Of a DNA stretch of 64,000 nt, positions 35,332-44,629 are shown piece after piece. The notes under the pieces were generated by a model. That model was not told the origin of the DNA, searched no databases, and worked only from the letters and a program-made list of their open reading frames with translations. The DNA comes from Clostridia bacterium. GTDB taxonomy: Bacteria > Bacillota > Clostridia > Lachnospirales > Lachnospiraceae. The stretch lies in NCBI GenBank assembly GCA_910575245.1, contig CAJTEN010000003.1:62001-126000 (forward strand), read 5' to 3'. The position numbers and the translations under genes were made by a program. How positions within the stretch are numbered: the first letter of the stretch is position 1; each line of letters starts with the position of its first letter.

Positions 35332-35364
35332 AAAAAAGAACGTATCACATCAGGATACGTTCTT
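35332..35364 (-). terminator. Terminator of the his operon
   Basis: AAGAACGTATC (35336-35346) pairs with GATACGTTCTT (35354-35364); on the minus strand a TTTTTT tract follows. Confidence 0.92.
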
Positions 35365-35371
35365 AATCGGG

Positions 35372-36655
35372 TCATCGCTGCGCCAGTTCTGTTGTGATCT
35401 CCTCCCAGGAGATGTTCTTCTCAGCCATCAGCACCATCATATGGTACAGGAAATCGGATATTTCATATTTCACTTCATTGGCATTGGGGTTCTTGGCGGC
35501 AATTACGATCTCTGTTGCCTCCTCACCCAGCTTTTTCAGGATTTTATCGATTCCCTTCTCGAACAGATAGTTGGTGTAGGAGCCTTCCTTCGGATGCACC
35601 TTACGATCCTTGATTACATCGAAAACCCGTTCGAAGACTTTCAGGGGATTGGATTCTTCGTATTCTCTGGTCATGATCTTGTTGAAGAAACAGGAGTGGG
35701 AACCGGTGTGGCAGGCGGGGCCGATCTGGGAAACTTTGGCGAGTATCGTATCCATATCACAGTCTGCCATCAGAGACTTGACATACTGATAATGGCCGCT
35801 GGTCTCTCCTTTGACCCATAACTCCTGACGGCTTCTGCTGTAATAGGTCATCTTGCCGGTTTTTAATGTCATGTGGTAGGCTTCTTCGTTCATATAAGCG
35901 ACCATCAATACTTCATCGGTCTTGTAATCCTGCACGACTACTGTCACATGGCCGTCAGCGTTCAGTTTAAATTCCTCCCATCCGACAGCGGAATCAAAGG
36001 TGTTGACCGGAATGTTGTTGCTCTGGCACAGGGACTTGATGGCCAGAAGCTCCCTGGCGTTTTGGTTAATCGCATGTCCCGAGATACCGCTTATATTATC
36101 CTTGGATAGAAGCTCCAGAAGTTTATCCAAAGATACTTCCGGAATAGAAGCGATCATAGGGAATTTGGACACCGCAATCGCAGCCTTTAATTCAGTCTCT
36201 CTGATCAGAATGATTTCCGACACATATGCTTCCAGAAGCGCTTCGTTACAGGTGATTGTGTCAGCTTCCGATACACATGCCACGATTTTGTCACTGCCGA
36301 ATTTAAGAGAAACCTCTTCCGTGATCTCTATATTACCGGGTTTCGAATAATTGAGCGCTGCTTTTTTGCAGCCTGCATAAAGAAGTTTCTTGACATCTTC
36401 CATGCGCTTGACATTACCGGCGCCGGTCACAGGAATTTCTGTTTCATTACAGACAGCCTTAATGATATCCAGGGCCTCTTCATGCTCTGCATCACCTTCA
36501 GACATATCATAAATGATCAGCCCGTCCGCATTGTTATCGCTATAGAATTTCGCGAGGGCCGCAGGATTTGTGTCAACAATGGTATGGTCCCGGAGGCCTT
36601 TGACGGCGTTTCCTTTATAGAGACAGATGCAGGGAATAAATTTTTTATATGACAT
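35372..36655 (-). CDS. hisI: HisF-like / HisI / HisE three-domain fusion protein
   Basis: Residues 1-215 resemble a HisA/HisF TIM barrel but are degenerate: the PCLDV-type start is PCICLYKG, without the catalytic Asp. Residues 225-325 are phosphoribosyl-AMP cyclohydrolase (HisI) with zinc cysteines 299, 315 and 322 (CHTGSHSCFF). Residues 335-425 are phosphoribosyl-ATP pyrophosphatase (HisE; KLGEEATEIVIAAKN). The C-terminal two-thirds perform steps 2 and 3 of histidine synthesis; the barrel probably has a structural or regulatory role. It is the last gene of the operon, 82 bases after hisD. Confidence 0.93.
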   Translation of the reverse strand: MSYKKFIPCICLYKGNAVKGLRDHTIVDTNPAALAKFYSDNNADGLIIYDMSEGDAEHEEALDIIKAVCNETEIPVTGAGNVKRMEDVKKLLYAGCKKAALNYSKPGNIEITEEVSLKFGSDKIVACVSEADTITCNEALLEAYVSEIILIRETELKAAIAVSKFPMIASIPEVSLDKLLELLSKDNISGISGHAINQNARELLAIKSLCQSNNIPVNTFDSAVGWEEFKLNADGHVTVVVQDYKTDEVLMVAYMNEEAYHMTLKTGKMTYYSRSRQELWVKGETSGHYQYVKSLMADCDMDTILAKVSQIGPACHTGSHSCFFNKIMTREYEESNPLKVFERVFDVIKDRKVHPKEGSYTNYLFEKGIDKILKKLGEEATEIVIAAKNPNANEVKYEISDFLYHMMVLMAEKNISWEEITTELAQR

Positions 36656-36736
36656 AGATTACATATCCTCTTAATTTCTTTATCATTTCTTGTAAAATTT
36701 CCTACCGGAAGTCTCCGGAGGCTGATACGTAAAACG

Positions 36737-38026
36737 TTACTCAAAACGGACGCTGACAGAATTGGCATGCGCCGTCAGCCCTTCCCGTTTGGCGAAAAGC
36801 TCAATATCCTTATGTGATTTCTCAAGCGCCTCCCTTGAGTAGGAAATAATACTCGTCTTCTTCGTGAAATCGTCTACATTCAGGGGCGAGAAGAATTTTG
36901 CCGTACCGTTGGTGGGCAAAATATGATTAGGCCCGGCATAATAGTCTCCCAGCGGTTCGGAGGAATATTCTCCTAAGAAAATAGCGCCTGCGTTCCTGAT
37001 TTTGGTCATCACAGCGTAGGGATCCTTCGTCAGAATTTCCAAATGCTCCGAGGCAATGGCGTTGGCAGTCTCCACGGCTTCCTCCATGGAATCCGCCGTC
37101 AGGATATAACCGTATTGATCCAGAGATTTCTGAATGATCTCAGCCCTGGACAACTCTTTCAAAAACACCTCGATCTGCTGATTCACTGCTTCTGCCAGCT
37201 TCTCATCGGTGGTGATCAGAATCGCACTGGCCAGTTCATCGTGTTCTGCCTGAGAGAGCAGGTCAGCAGCCACATAACGGGGATTGGCGGTTTCGTCAGC
37301 GATTATAAGGATCTCACTGGGACCGGCGATGGAGTCTATGCTGACATAACCGAAGCATGCCTTCTTGGCGAGAGCAACAAAGATGTTGCCCGGTCCTGTG
37401 ATCTTATCTACCTTGGGAATACTCTCGGTACCGAAGGCCATGGCCGCGATCGCCTGTGCACCACCTGCCTTGTATATCTCATGCACACCCGCAATTTCAG
37501 CGGCAGCCAGTGTGCCGGGATTTACCTTGCCGTCAGCGCCTGCCGGGGTAGTCATAATGATCTTATCCACACCGGCTACCCTGGCAGGAATCACATTCAT
37601 CAGAACGCTGCTGGGATAGGCAGCCTTGCCGCCGGGAACATAGACACCGGACACTGCTAAAGGCAGAATCCGCTGGCCTAATATACTTCCGTCCGGTTTC
37701 GTATCGATCCAGCTGCTGCGGAGCTGTTTCTTATGAAACGCTTCTATATTGGAGGCAGATCTTTTCATGACCTCAATAAACTGATCATCCACAAGCCGGA
37801 AAGCTTCTTCTATTTCGGAGGGCGTTACACGGATATTTCCGGCATCGATCTCCCACTTATCGAATTTTCTTGTGTATTCAAAAACAGCCTGATCACCCCT
37901 CCTGCGTACATTCGCAATGATATCCGCAACTACATCCTCATATTCAGAATAATTGTCAGGGCTTCTTTTTAATAATTTATCCAGAATATCCATTCTGGCA
38001 TCTTGTGTCAATTTTATGATTTTCAT
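36737..38026 (-). CDS. hisD: Histidinol dehydrogenase
   Basis: HisD carries out the last two oxidations of histidine synthesis, using NAD and zinc. At 429 residues it has standard length. Motifs include GVYVPGGKAAYPSSVLMN near residue 120, the TGPGNIFVALAKK block and SQAEHDELASAILIT. The longer frame to 38050 includes eight extra residues; ATG 38026 follows GAGGAACATT. The catalytic Glu-His pair lies in the NHILPTNG/ASEHLEI regions. Confidence 0.97.
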   Translation of the reverse strand: MKIIKLTQDARMDILDKLLKRSPDNYSEYEDVVADIIANVRRRGDQAVFEYTRKFDKWEIDAGNIRVTPSEIEEAFRLVDDQFIEVMKRSASNIEAFHKKQLRSSWIDTKPDGSILGQRILPLAVSGVYVPGGKAAYPSSVLMNVIPARVAGVDKIIMTTPAGADGKVNPGTLAAAEIAGVHEIYKAGGAQAIAAMAFGTESIPKVDKITGPGNIFVALAKKACFGYVSIDSIAGPSEILIIADETANPRYVAADLLSQAEHDELASAILITTDEKLAEAVNQQIEVFLKELSRAEIIQKSLDQYGYILTADSMEEAVETANAIASEHLEILTKDPYAVMTKIRNAGAIFLGEYSSEPLGDYYAGPNHILPTNGTAKFFSPLNVDDFTKKTSIISYSREALEKSHKDIELFAKREGLTAHANSVSVRFE

Positions 38027-38154
38027 AATGTTCCTCACTATTATATGCAATTACCACAGTAAAATTTATTCCTGCGGGCAGCGAACCTGGCAGATGCTTG
38101 CGGCAGCCAATTTGACCGTCTAAGTCAGTCGAATTGACTGTTTAATACTGCTTA

Positions 38155-38799
38155 TTATAGCTTGCAGCGTATATCAGCAATCAATTTCTTGATCCGTTCC
38201 GGTTCCATCTGCATACTGACCTGATTGACGATCATCCTTGCGGATAACGGACATATTTCTTCCAGAACTTCCAGCCCGTTTTCCTTTAAGGTGGAACCTG
38301 TTTCCACGATATCCACAATAACATCGGACAGTTTCACGATCGGGCCAAGCTCCACGGAACCGTTTAACTTAATGATATCTACTGTCTGGTGCTTCTTATT
38401 ATAGAAATAATCCTTGGCAATATTAGGATATTTCGTTGCCACGCGGATCATCTCATGATGCTTTAGAAGTTCTTCGGCACTTCTGGGGCCGCACACACAC
38501 ATCCGGCATTTGCCATAACCTAAATCAAGTACCTCGTAGACCCGCCGATTCTCTTCCAGAATCGTGTCCTTACCGACTACGCCGATATCCGCGGCGCCAT
38601 ACTCCACATAAGTCGGTACGTCAGGACCTTTGGAAAGGAAAAATTTCAGCTTTAATTCTTCATTCACAAAGATCAGCTTCCGCGAATCCTTATCCTTCAT
38701 CTCTTCGCAGGTAACACCGATCTGTGCTAAAAGCTCCATGGTTTTATTGGCAAGACGCCCCTTTCCGAGGGCGAATGTCAAATATCTGTTTTCATTCAT
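38155..38799 (-). CDS. hisG: ATP phosphoribosyltransferase, short form
   Basis: HisG catalyses the first step of histidine synthesis and is the short 214-residue form that lacks the ACT-like regulatory domain. It therefore needs HisZ, which is encoded directly upstream. It has the N-terminal LTFALGKGRLANKTMELL region, GAADIGVVGKDTI near 68 and the PRPP-binding IVDIVETGSTLKENGL near 162. Confidence 0.97.
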   Translation of the reverse strand: MNENRYLTFALGKGRLANKTMELLAQIGVTCEEMKDKDSRKLIFVNEELKLKFFLSKGPDVPTYVEYGAADIGVVGKDTILEENRRVYEVLDLGYGKCRMCVCGPRSAEELLKHHEMIRVATKYPNIAKDYFYNKKHQTVDIIKLNGSVELGPIVKLSDVIVDIVETGSTLKENGLEVLEEICPLSARMIVNQVSMQMEPERIKKLIADIRCKL

Positions 38800-38847
38800 C
38801 CGTCAATACACTCTTTCTCATTATTCCTGCGTCCAGCAGGCGATTAA

Positions 38848-39960
38848 CTACAGATCAGGCAGCAATTCCACACATTTCCCAGCCGCGCGCAATTGTCTGG
38901 CTTCCAGTAACTTCTCTTTAAAGTCTTCGCAGGTATAATGCAGCTTCAAGCAGCTTTCTATCCCTGCAATAACGGCTCCCTGCCTGTTCATCGCCGCCAG
39001 AAGGTCATCTACCACGATCATGCAGCCGATTGCCGGTGCGTCTTTGCCGAACTGGCGCAGCAGATTGTCATAGCGTCCGCCCTTTACGATGGCATCTCCC
39101 ACACCATAAGTATATCCTTTGAAAATAATGCCTGTATAGTAATTATACTTACTTAACATACCCAGGTCAAAGGAAACATATTTCTCGACTCCGTATTCAC
39201 ACAGTACCTGATAAACCTTCTCAAGACGCTCGACTGCATTTCGGGAGCGCTTGTTGGAAGCCGTATTCTTGGCTTCCTGGAGAATGGCAGCGGTTCCGAA
39301 CAGCTCGCTTATTTTTAACAGCAGTTCCTTATCCTTTCTGCGGACATGAATTCCCTCAAGCAATTCTTCCGCGCCGAAGTAATTCTTGCCTGATATCAGC
39401 TCCCGCAGCTCCAGTTCTGTTTCTTCATCCAATCCTGCTTCCGCGCAGATTCCCTTAAAGTACTCCAGATTGCCGATGCTGATCTGAAAATCAGACAGTC
39501 CGGCATGATACAGAGCCTCAATCGTCATGGCGATCATTTCGGCATCCGCCTGTACAGAGGCATCTCCGATCAACTCCGCTCCCGTCTGAGTCACCTCCTT
39601 CAGCTTGCCCTGCAGACTGGAGGTGTTTGTGAAAGTATTTCCTCTGTAACAGAAACGGATCGGCACATTTTCATCCATGAAATATTTCGCTGCGCATCTG
39701 GCAATGGAGGGGGTAAAATCAGGCCGCAGAACCAGTGTGTTCCCTTCCTTGTCAAAGAATTTGTATAATTCCTTGGAGGGTGTGGTTCCCACCTCTCTGG
39801 AAAAAACATCAAAAAACTCAAAGGTTGGCGTCTGAATATCCTGATAACCGTAGCTTTTAATCTTCTCCAGCAGAAGATTTTCCACAATATTTTTTGCCGC
39901 CTTTTCATTTCCGTAAATATCTCTTACACCTTCCGGTGTATGTACCAGTCTTTTACTCAT
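38848..39960 (-). CDS. hisZ: ATP phosphoribosyltransferase regulatory subunit HisZ
   Basis: HisZ is a HisRS paralogue without tRNA charging activity that activates short-form HisG and mediates histidine feedback. The 370 residues include the HisRS-like motif 2 (CYRGNTFTNTSSLQGKLKEV near 103) and GMLSKYNYYTGIIFKGYTYG near 267. The sequence ends soon after the GGRYDNLL motif, without an anticodon-binding domain. It is first in the operon. ATG 39960 has AGGTGAAG. A consensus promoter is 160 bases upstream. Confidence 0.95.
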   Translation of the reverse strand: MSKRLVHTPEGVRDIYGNEKAAKNIVENLLLEKIKSYGYQDIQTPTFEFFDVFSREVGTTPSKELYKFFDKEGNTLVLRPDFTPSIARCAAKYFMDENVPIRFCYRGNTFTNTSSLQGKLKEVTQTGAELIGDASVQADAEMIAMTIEALYHAGLSDFQISIGNLEYFKGICAEAGLDEETELELRELISGKNYFGAEELLEGIHVRRKDKELLLKISELFGTAAILQEAKNTASNKRSRNAVERLEKVYQVLCEYGVEKYVSFDLGMLSKYNYYTGIIFKGYTYGVGDAIVKGGRYDNLLRQFGKDAPAIGCMIVVDDLLAAMNRQGAVIAGIESCLKLHYTCEDFKEKLLEARQLRAAGKCVELLPDL

Positions 39961-40019
39961 CGTTCTTCACCTGCCCGCGTATTAAATTGTTTCCTGTGGA
40001 ATCATAATGAATATATAGC

Positions 40020-40048
40020 AAACGAAATTTCCAATGCCGTTTACTATA
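40020..40048 (-). repeat. Partial copy of the 12769 MITE-like end in the hisZ leader
   Basis: On the minus strand TATAGTAAACGGCATT is followed by GGAAATTTCGTTT, matching the terminal repeat of the element at 12769-12873 at about 26 of 29 positions. It lies in the leader between the his promoter and hisZ. Confidence 0.55.
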
Positions 40049-40120
40049 GAAATAGTCAGGTAAATGCTTTATCACTTTAAAACGTCAGTGTGATAATTTG
40101 ATAAACCATCAGCCTTATCT

Positions 40121-40149
40121 ACTATAGAATAGTTCTCGCTGTTTGTCAA
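40121..40149 (-). promoter_or_regulatory. SigA promoter of the hisZ-hisG-hisD-hisI operon
   Basis: Perfect TTGACA (40149 to 40144), a 17-bp spacer and TATAGT (40126 to 40121). The leader is about 150 bases and contains a small stem around 40069-40096, but no T-box consensus. Confidence 0.85.
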
Positions 40150-40173
40150 TGTTGTATGCATAACATTCACATC

Positions 40174-40214
40174 AGCCTGTAACAATTCAGCCTTCAGCTT
40201 CTCCGAACTGTTAT
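40174..40214 (+). repeat. Dispersed repeat, AACAGTTCAGCC family (copy 6)
   Basis: CTGTAACAATTCAGCC is followed by TTCAGCTTCTCCGAACTGTTATA; the outer TAACA and TGTTA pair. It sits between fructokinase and the his promoter. Confidence 0.6.
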
Positions 40215-40240
40215 AGCCTGCCCAGATATCTGGACAGGCT
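40215..40240. other. 26-bp palindrome downstream of fructokinase
   Basis: AGCCTGCCCAGAT (40215-40227) and ATCTGGACAGGCT (40228-40240) pair at 12 of 13 positions. It lies 3' to the fructokinase gene and lacks a clear T tract, so it is a terminator-like or operator-like site of uncertain role. Confidence 0.5.
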
Positions 40241-40299
40241 GATATGATACGTACTCTTACCGGTTGTGCAGCAATGAGAAAACAACACTTATAAGACAG

Positions 40300-41256
40300 T
40301 TACCCAATCATTTCCCGAATATCGTGTTCTTCCGGCATTACACGAAGGGCACCTTTTCTGGTGGTGATCAGGGATGCCGCTGCGTTGGCGAAGGTTAACA
40401 TTTCATCCAACTGCTCTTCCTTAAGATTCTCCAATCCGTCCTGCAATACTTTATGTAATACACAGGCCATAAATGTATCACCCGCACCTGTGGTCTCTAT
40501 TGTATTCGGCTGGACAAATGCCGATTTCTCCACCATACTGTCTTTATAGTATGCCCTGCTCCCTTCCTTGCCCATAGAAACCAGGATAAGCGGAATATCA
40601 TACTTTTCTTTCAGCTCCGCCACGCCCTTGCTATAATCTTCCTCGCCGGTCAGCCATACGATCTCATTGTCGGAAATCTTAAGAATATCGCACATACCAA
40701 GTCCGTATTCCACTTGCTTTCTTGCCAGATCCATAGAGGACCACAGCGGTTCCCTGATATTGGGATCAAAGGAGATTAAAGCCCCTTGCTCTTTTGCATA
40801 CTCCACAGCAAATTTGGTGGCTTCCCGCACTTCGTCATGGGTCATGGAAAGCGTACCGAAATGAAACAGCTTCGTCTGTTCCAGCAAATCCAAATGGATA
40901 TCCTCTTTCTTAAGCTGCATGTCTGCACCGGGATTTCTGTAAAAAGAGAAATCTCTGTCTCCGTCCTCCTTCGTCTCCACGAACGCAAGCGTTGTCCTGC
41001 ATTCGGCGTCCACACAGAGATTGGACGTATCGATACCGACTTCTTCAAGAACCGATTTCAGTTTCCTGCCGAACAGATCCTCTCCTACCTTACCGATAAA
41101 GCCAGTCTTGTAACCAAGCTTAGTCAGCATGGCAAGCACATTACAGGGCGCCCCGCCCGGATTCGCCTCAAAAAGCGTATTCCCCTGTCCCGACACGCCG
41201 TTGTCCGTCATATCAATCAGCAATTCTCCCAATGCGATCACATCAAATTTCTTCAT
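40300..41256 (-). CDS. scrK: Fructokinase, PfkB family
   Basis: This ribokinase/PfkB-fold kinase probably phosphorylates fructose released by the GH32 enzyme. N-terminal GELLIDMTDNG and GGAPCNVLAMLTKLG are typical of fructokinases. The catalytic anion-hole motif TTGAGDTFMACVLH is near residue 252. At 318 residues it has the usual length. It is the last gene of the sugar operon, 86 bases after the GH32 gene. Confidence 0.94.
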   Translation of the reverse strand: MKKFDVIALGELLIDMTDNGVSGQGNTLFEANPGGAPCNVLAMLTKLGYKTGFIGKVGEDLFGRKLKSVLEEVGIDTSNLCVDAECRTTLAFVETKEDGDRDFSFYRNPGADMQLKKEDIHLDLLEQTKLFHFGTLSMTHDEVREATKFAVEYAKEQGALISFDPNIREPLWSSMDLARKQVEYGLGMCDILKISDNEIVWLTGEEDYSKGVAELKEKYDIPLILVSMGKEGSRAYYKDSMVEKSAFVQPNTIETTGAGDTFMACVLHKVLQDGLENLKEEQLDEMLTFANAAASLITTRKGALRVMPEEHDIREMIG

Positions 41257-41342
41257 AGCTCCTTCCGCTCCTTTCCCTGCAGCATGTCAGTCCGGCCCGC
41301 AGTATCGCCGTTTAAGCCGTAATGCCGCCCAATTTTCTTTGC

Positions 41343-42839
41343 TCACATGTACAAATCCCATTTTACCACATCCATCGTCACCTGACCATCTGCAAAAAAG
41401 GAAATGCCATCCACAGAAGGATCTGTGTAGAGGGTTGCCGACAATGCATACTCCCCGTCATTTACGAAAACTTCTGCGCTGAAATAATCCAGAATGATCC
41501 TGACCTTAAGATTCCCTTTCCTGCTCCTCGCGTTATTTACAAGACAGCGGCGCTGATGAATGATCGCCCGTCTGGAGCCGGAGTGTTTTCTGTCAATCTT
41601 GATAACGGACTCGTAAGGCCTGAAACTTACAGAGGTCTGATATATGTCATTCTGTGCGAAACGCACTGCGAATTTACGGTATATGTTTTCCGCATTCTCC
41701 GGACGGATTGACAATTCCATGTCGATCTTCCGCCCTTTTATCCCGTCCAGTCTGATAACATCCGTAAAGGTCACGTTTTCATATCGTACTTCCTCTCCGC
41801 GTAGAGTTTCCAGTTCTCTGAGCGGCTTCTGGAAGAGGCGTCCGTTCCTGACCGACAGTTCTCTCGGCAGGCTCATCTGCCCGAACCAAGGACGTTCCGG
41901 TGCATGCAGATTACAGGTATCCCAGTTCTGCATCCATCCGATCATAATTCTGCGCCCGTCAGGGGAAGTAACTGTCTGCGGTGCATAGAAATCAATTCCG
42001 TAATCGATGGATTGATCCTGCTCTTCCCGAAAAGTTTCGGTCTTCTCGTCATAAGTGCCGATCAGGCAGAGGGTTCCGTTTCCGTTATGATATTCGAATC
42101 CCTGGGGCATCATATCCTGCGGACTGGTGAGCAGCACATGCTTGCCGTCCAGCTGGAAGAAATCAGGGCATTCCCACATCATACCAAAGCGTCCGTTATT
42201 GGATACCAGAATTTTCTCGAACTTCCATTCGAATCCGTCCGGGCTGCTGTAAAGAAGAATCTGTCCGTCATGTTCAGCAGTACAGTTGCCTGCCACACAG
42301 CGATAAGTGCCGTCCTGCGTTCTCCATAACTTAGGATCCCTAAAATCGAATCTGCTGCCGCTTTCGGGAAGATGTTTTTCATCCAGAACAGGATTCCCTG
42401 CATACTTTTCGTAATCCACGCCGTCTCCCACGGCGATACATTGTGTCTGTACTTCTCTGCTGCTTCCGTCCGGCTGTGTCTCCTTTGCAACGCCTGTATA
42501 CATCAGCATATGCCTTCCGTCCGGCAGTACGGCCGCGCTGCCGGAAAAACAGCCGTCTCTGTCATACTCTTTATCCGGCGCCAAGGCCACCGGAAGCTGC
42601 TCCCAGTGCAGAAGATCCTTACTTACCGCATGCCCCCAGTGCATCGGTCCCCAATAAGGACTGAACGGATGATACTGGTAGAACATGTGATATTCCCCTT
42701 TATAATAAGAGAAACCGTTGGGATCGTTCATCCAGCCGACGCGGGCGGAAAGATGAAACGCCGGCCTTGGTTCTGCTGCGATCTTTCGTTCTTTCTCCTC
42801 TTCATATCTTCTCGCATCCCTCAAAATCTGGCTTGTCAT
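41343..42839 (-). CDS. scrB: Glycoside hydrolase family 32 (sucrose/fructan hydrolase)
   Basis: This GH32 beta-fructosidase has nucleophile Asp39 in WMNDPNG (36-42), the transition-state RDP at 167-169 and acid/base Glu223 in MWECPDFF. A C-terminal beta-sandwich follows. There is no signal peptide, so it acts in the cytoplasm on imported sucrose or short fructo-oligosaccharides. Because uptake here is by an ABC system rather than a PTS, the substrate is probably unphosphorylated. The 498-residue gene follows the solute-binding protein by 31 bases. Confidence 0.93.
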   Translation of the reverse strand: MTSQILRDARRYEEEKERKIAAEPRPAFHLSARVGWMNDPNGFSYYKGEYHMFYQYHPFSPYWGPMHWGHAVSKDLLHWEQLPVALAPDKEYDRDGCFSGSAAVLPDGRHMLMYTGVAKETQPDGSSREVQTQCIAVGDGVDYEKYAGNPVLDEKHLPESGSRFDFRDPKLWRTQDGTYRCVAGNCTAEHDGQILLYSSPDGFEWKFEKILVSNNGRFGMMWECPDFFQLDGKHVLLTSPQDMMPQGFEYHNGNGTLCLIGTYDEKTETFREEQDQSIDYGIDFYAPQTVTSPDGRRIMIGWMQNWDTCNLHAPERPWFGQMSLPRELSVRNGRLFQKPLRELETLRGEEVRYENVTFTDVIRLDGIKGRKIDMELSIRPENAENIYRKFAVRFAQNDIYQTSVSFRPYESVIKIDRKHSGSRRAIIHQRRCLVNNARSRKGNLKVRIILDYFSAEVFVNDGEYALSATLYTDPSVDGISFFADGQVTMDVVKWDLYM

Positions 42840-42870
42840 AACATAAAATCTCCTTCTTAATGAAATATTA

Positions 42871-44604
42871 TTACGTTTTTGATTTCTGGCCCATTCTTCC
42901 GGCAGCTTCTGTCTTCAGAAGTTTATCCATTCCGCACTTGTCCTGCAGATGCCTGATATAATTATCCCACTCCTCATCCGTCGGGCCGCCGTTCTTAAGC
43001 CATAAGCCTTCCTGTTCCGATACGGCACTCTCGAAATCCGCCTTATACCAGTCGATATCGTCCAGCTCCCTGCTGGTAAACACACAGTCTACCGGATAAG
43101 TAGCCGCGCTGTCCACATAGGGCATCCAGAAATCATACAAATCCGTCAGACGCTCAATGGCCCGGTCCTCCATCATAAAGGTGGTTTTATAATAATCACT
43201 GAGAATCAGCTTCGGACCTGCCACCTCACACTCTCCTTTCAGTTCCCCGGATCCTTTACCGTACTTCTCCCGGCTCTCTTCATCAGAGATACTCAGCCAT
43301 ACGCCTTCTTCATCCTGTCCGGTAAAATAAACACCGATGGGACCGTACTGCAGCTGCATAACAATCTCCGGATCATACCATTTGTCGAAGAACTTCAACA
43401 GATTGGCAGGACTCTTGCACGCCTTCGTGATATTCAGATTTCCGCTGCCCACTCCACCGCCGGTGCGCACTGTCACGTTGTGGGTTCCGTCTGGGCCGTC
43501 AAGAACCGGCAGGAACACATAGTCATCCGCGTAATCTCCCATTACTTCTTCAATATACCACCAGGTTGCGACTCCCACATACCCCTGGGAACATTTCGAG
43601 ATCAGCTGTGAGTCAGACTGGCTGAACATCTCCGTATCCATCAGCCCTTCCGCATACCAGTCATGGAAATAAGTAACCGCTTCACGGTACTCGTCCGATA
43701 CGCACACGAACTCGACGGTGCCGTCATCGCGAAGAACAAGGTCGTTGCAGACGTCATTGGGCCAGTTGGTGAAGCCGAACCCTGCGTAGAAGATATTCTG
43801 TCCCCAGCACCACTGGTCGAACCCGGTACTCATAGGGATCGTGCTTCCGGCCGCGTTTCCGTAATACTTCGCGCTCATATCATTATCCTTGAAAGCCTTC
43901 AGTGCCGTATGCAGTTCGTCCAGAGTTGTAGGTATGGGAAGAGCCAGGTCATCCAGCCATGCCTTATTGATCATGGAAAACTGCGGAATGGAATAGATGC
44001 TGTAATCTTCTGCCGCACCGATACCGGCGGTTCCCATGCGCTCGCCTGACGGAAGACCATAGATATAACCGTCATCCATAGTAATCGCACTGCGGATATC
44101 CGGATTCTCTTTAAGGATCTTACTTAAGTTCGGCATATATTCTTCCGTCAGATACGGAGTCAAATCGATGAAAGTTCCGTCATCTCCATAACGGGATATA
44201 TCATAGTTGCTGAAACCCACACCAAGAAATGCATCCGGGAGTTCATCGCCTGCGATCCGGATATTGACTTGTTCCGCCAGCGACTCGCTCATGGTTGTCC
44301 AGTCAATATGGATTCCCTCGTCCTCCTGAAGACCATTCAAGACTACATTATCAGTATAGCCGGGACTCAGTGCACTCTGTGCGCCCATGATCGCAAACTC
44401 TGTCTGGGCCGTGTCCGGATTCGCAACCCCTTTCTCATGGACACCGTAATCCTTGCCGCCGCATGCTGTTGCCGATAATGCAAAGCACGAAACGAAAGTG
44501 CAGCATAGAAGCCTGCCTGATATCACTCTCTTTCCGGTCCGGGAATTTATATCCGCAGATACAGTGTCCCGGAAGAATGAATTTTGTTTTCTGAATTTTA
44601 TCAT
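42871..44604 (-). CDS. ABC sugar-transport solute-binding lipoprotein
   Basis: The 577-residue extracellular binding protein has an N-terminal signal ending LSATAC, with lipid attachment at the cysteine of ACGGKD. The long size is typical of LplA-type binding proteins that work with LplB/LplC permeases in Lachnospiraceae. ATG 44604 follows AAAGGCGG; an in-frame TTG at 44628 is less likely. Downstream GH32 and fructokinase suggest a fructo-oligosaccharide or sucrose ligand. No ATPase gene is present, so a shared MsmK-like ATPase must be elsewhere. Confidence 0.92.
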   Translation of the reverse strand: MIKFRKQNSFFRDTVSADINSRTGKRVISGRLLCCTFVSCFALSATACGGKDYGVHEKGVANPDTAQTEFAIMGAQSALSPGYTDNVVLNGLQEDEGIHIDWTTMSESLAEQVNIRIAGDELPDAFLGVGFSNYDISRYGDDGTFIDLTPYLTEEYMPNLSKILKENPDIRSAITMDDGYIYGLPSGERMGTAGIGAAEDYSIYSIPQFSMINKAWLDDLALPIPTTLDELHTALKAFKDNDMSAKYYGNAAGSTIPMSTGFDQWCWGQNIFYAGFGFTNWPNDVCNDLVLRDDGTVEFVCVSDEYREAVTYFHDWYAEGLMDTEMFSQSDSQLISKCSQGYVGVATWWYIEEVMGDYADDYVFLPVLDGPDGTHNVTVRTGGGVGSGNLNITKACKSPANLLKFFDKWYDPEIVMQLQYGPIGVYFTGQDEEGVWLSISDEESREKYGKGSGELKGECEVAGPKLILSDYYKTTFMMEDRAIERLTDLYDFWMPYVDSAATYPVDCVFTSRELDDIDWYKADFESAVSEQEGLWLKNGGPTDEEWDNYIRHLQDKCGMDKLLKTEAAGRMGQKSKT

Positions 44605-44629
44605 AACACAAACCGCCTTTCTGTTCAAA

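Noticed and set aside
39960-40120. T-box riboswitch in the his leader
   Set aside because: No T-box consensus or terminator/antiterminator pair was found in the leader.
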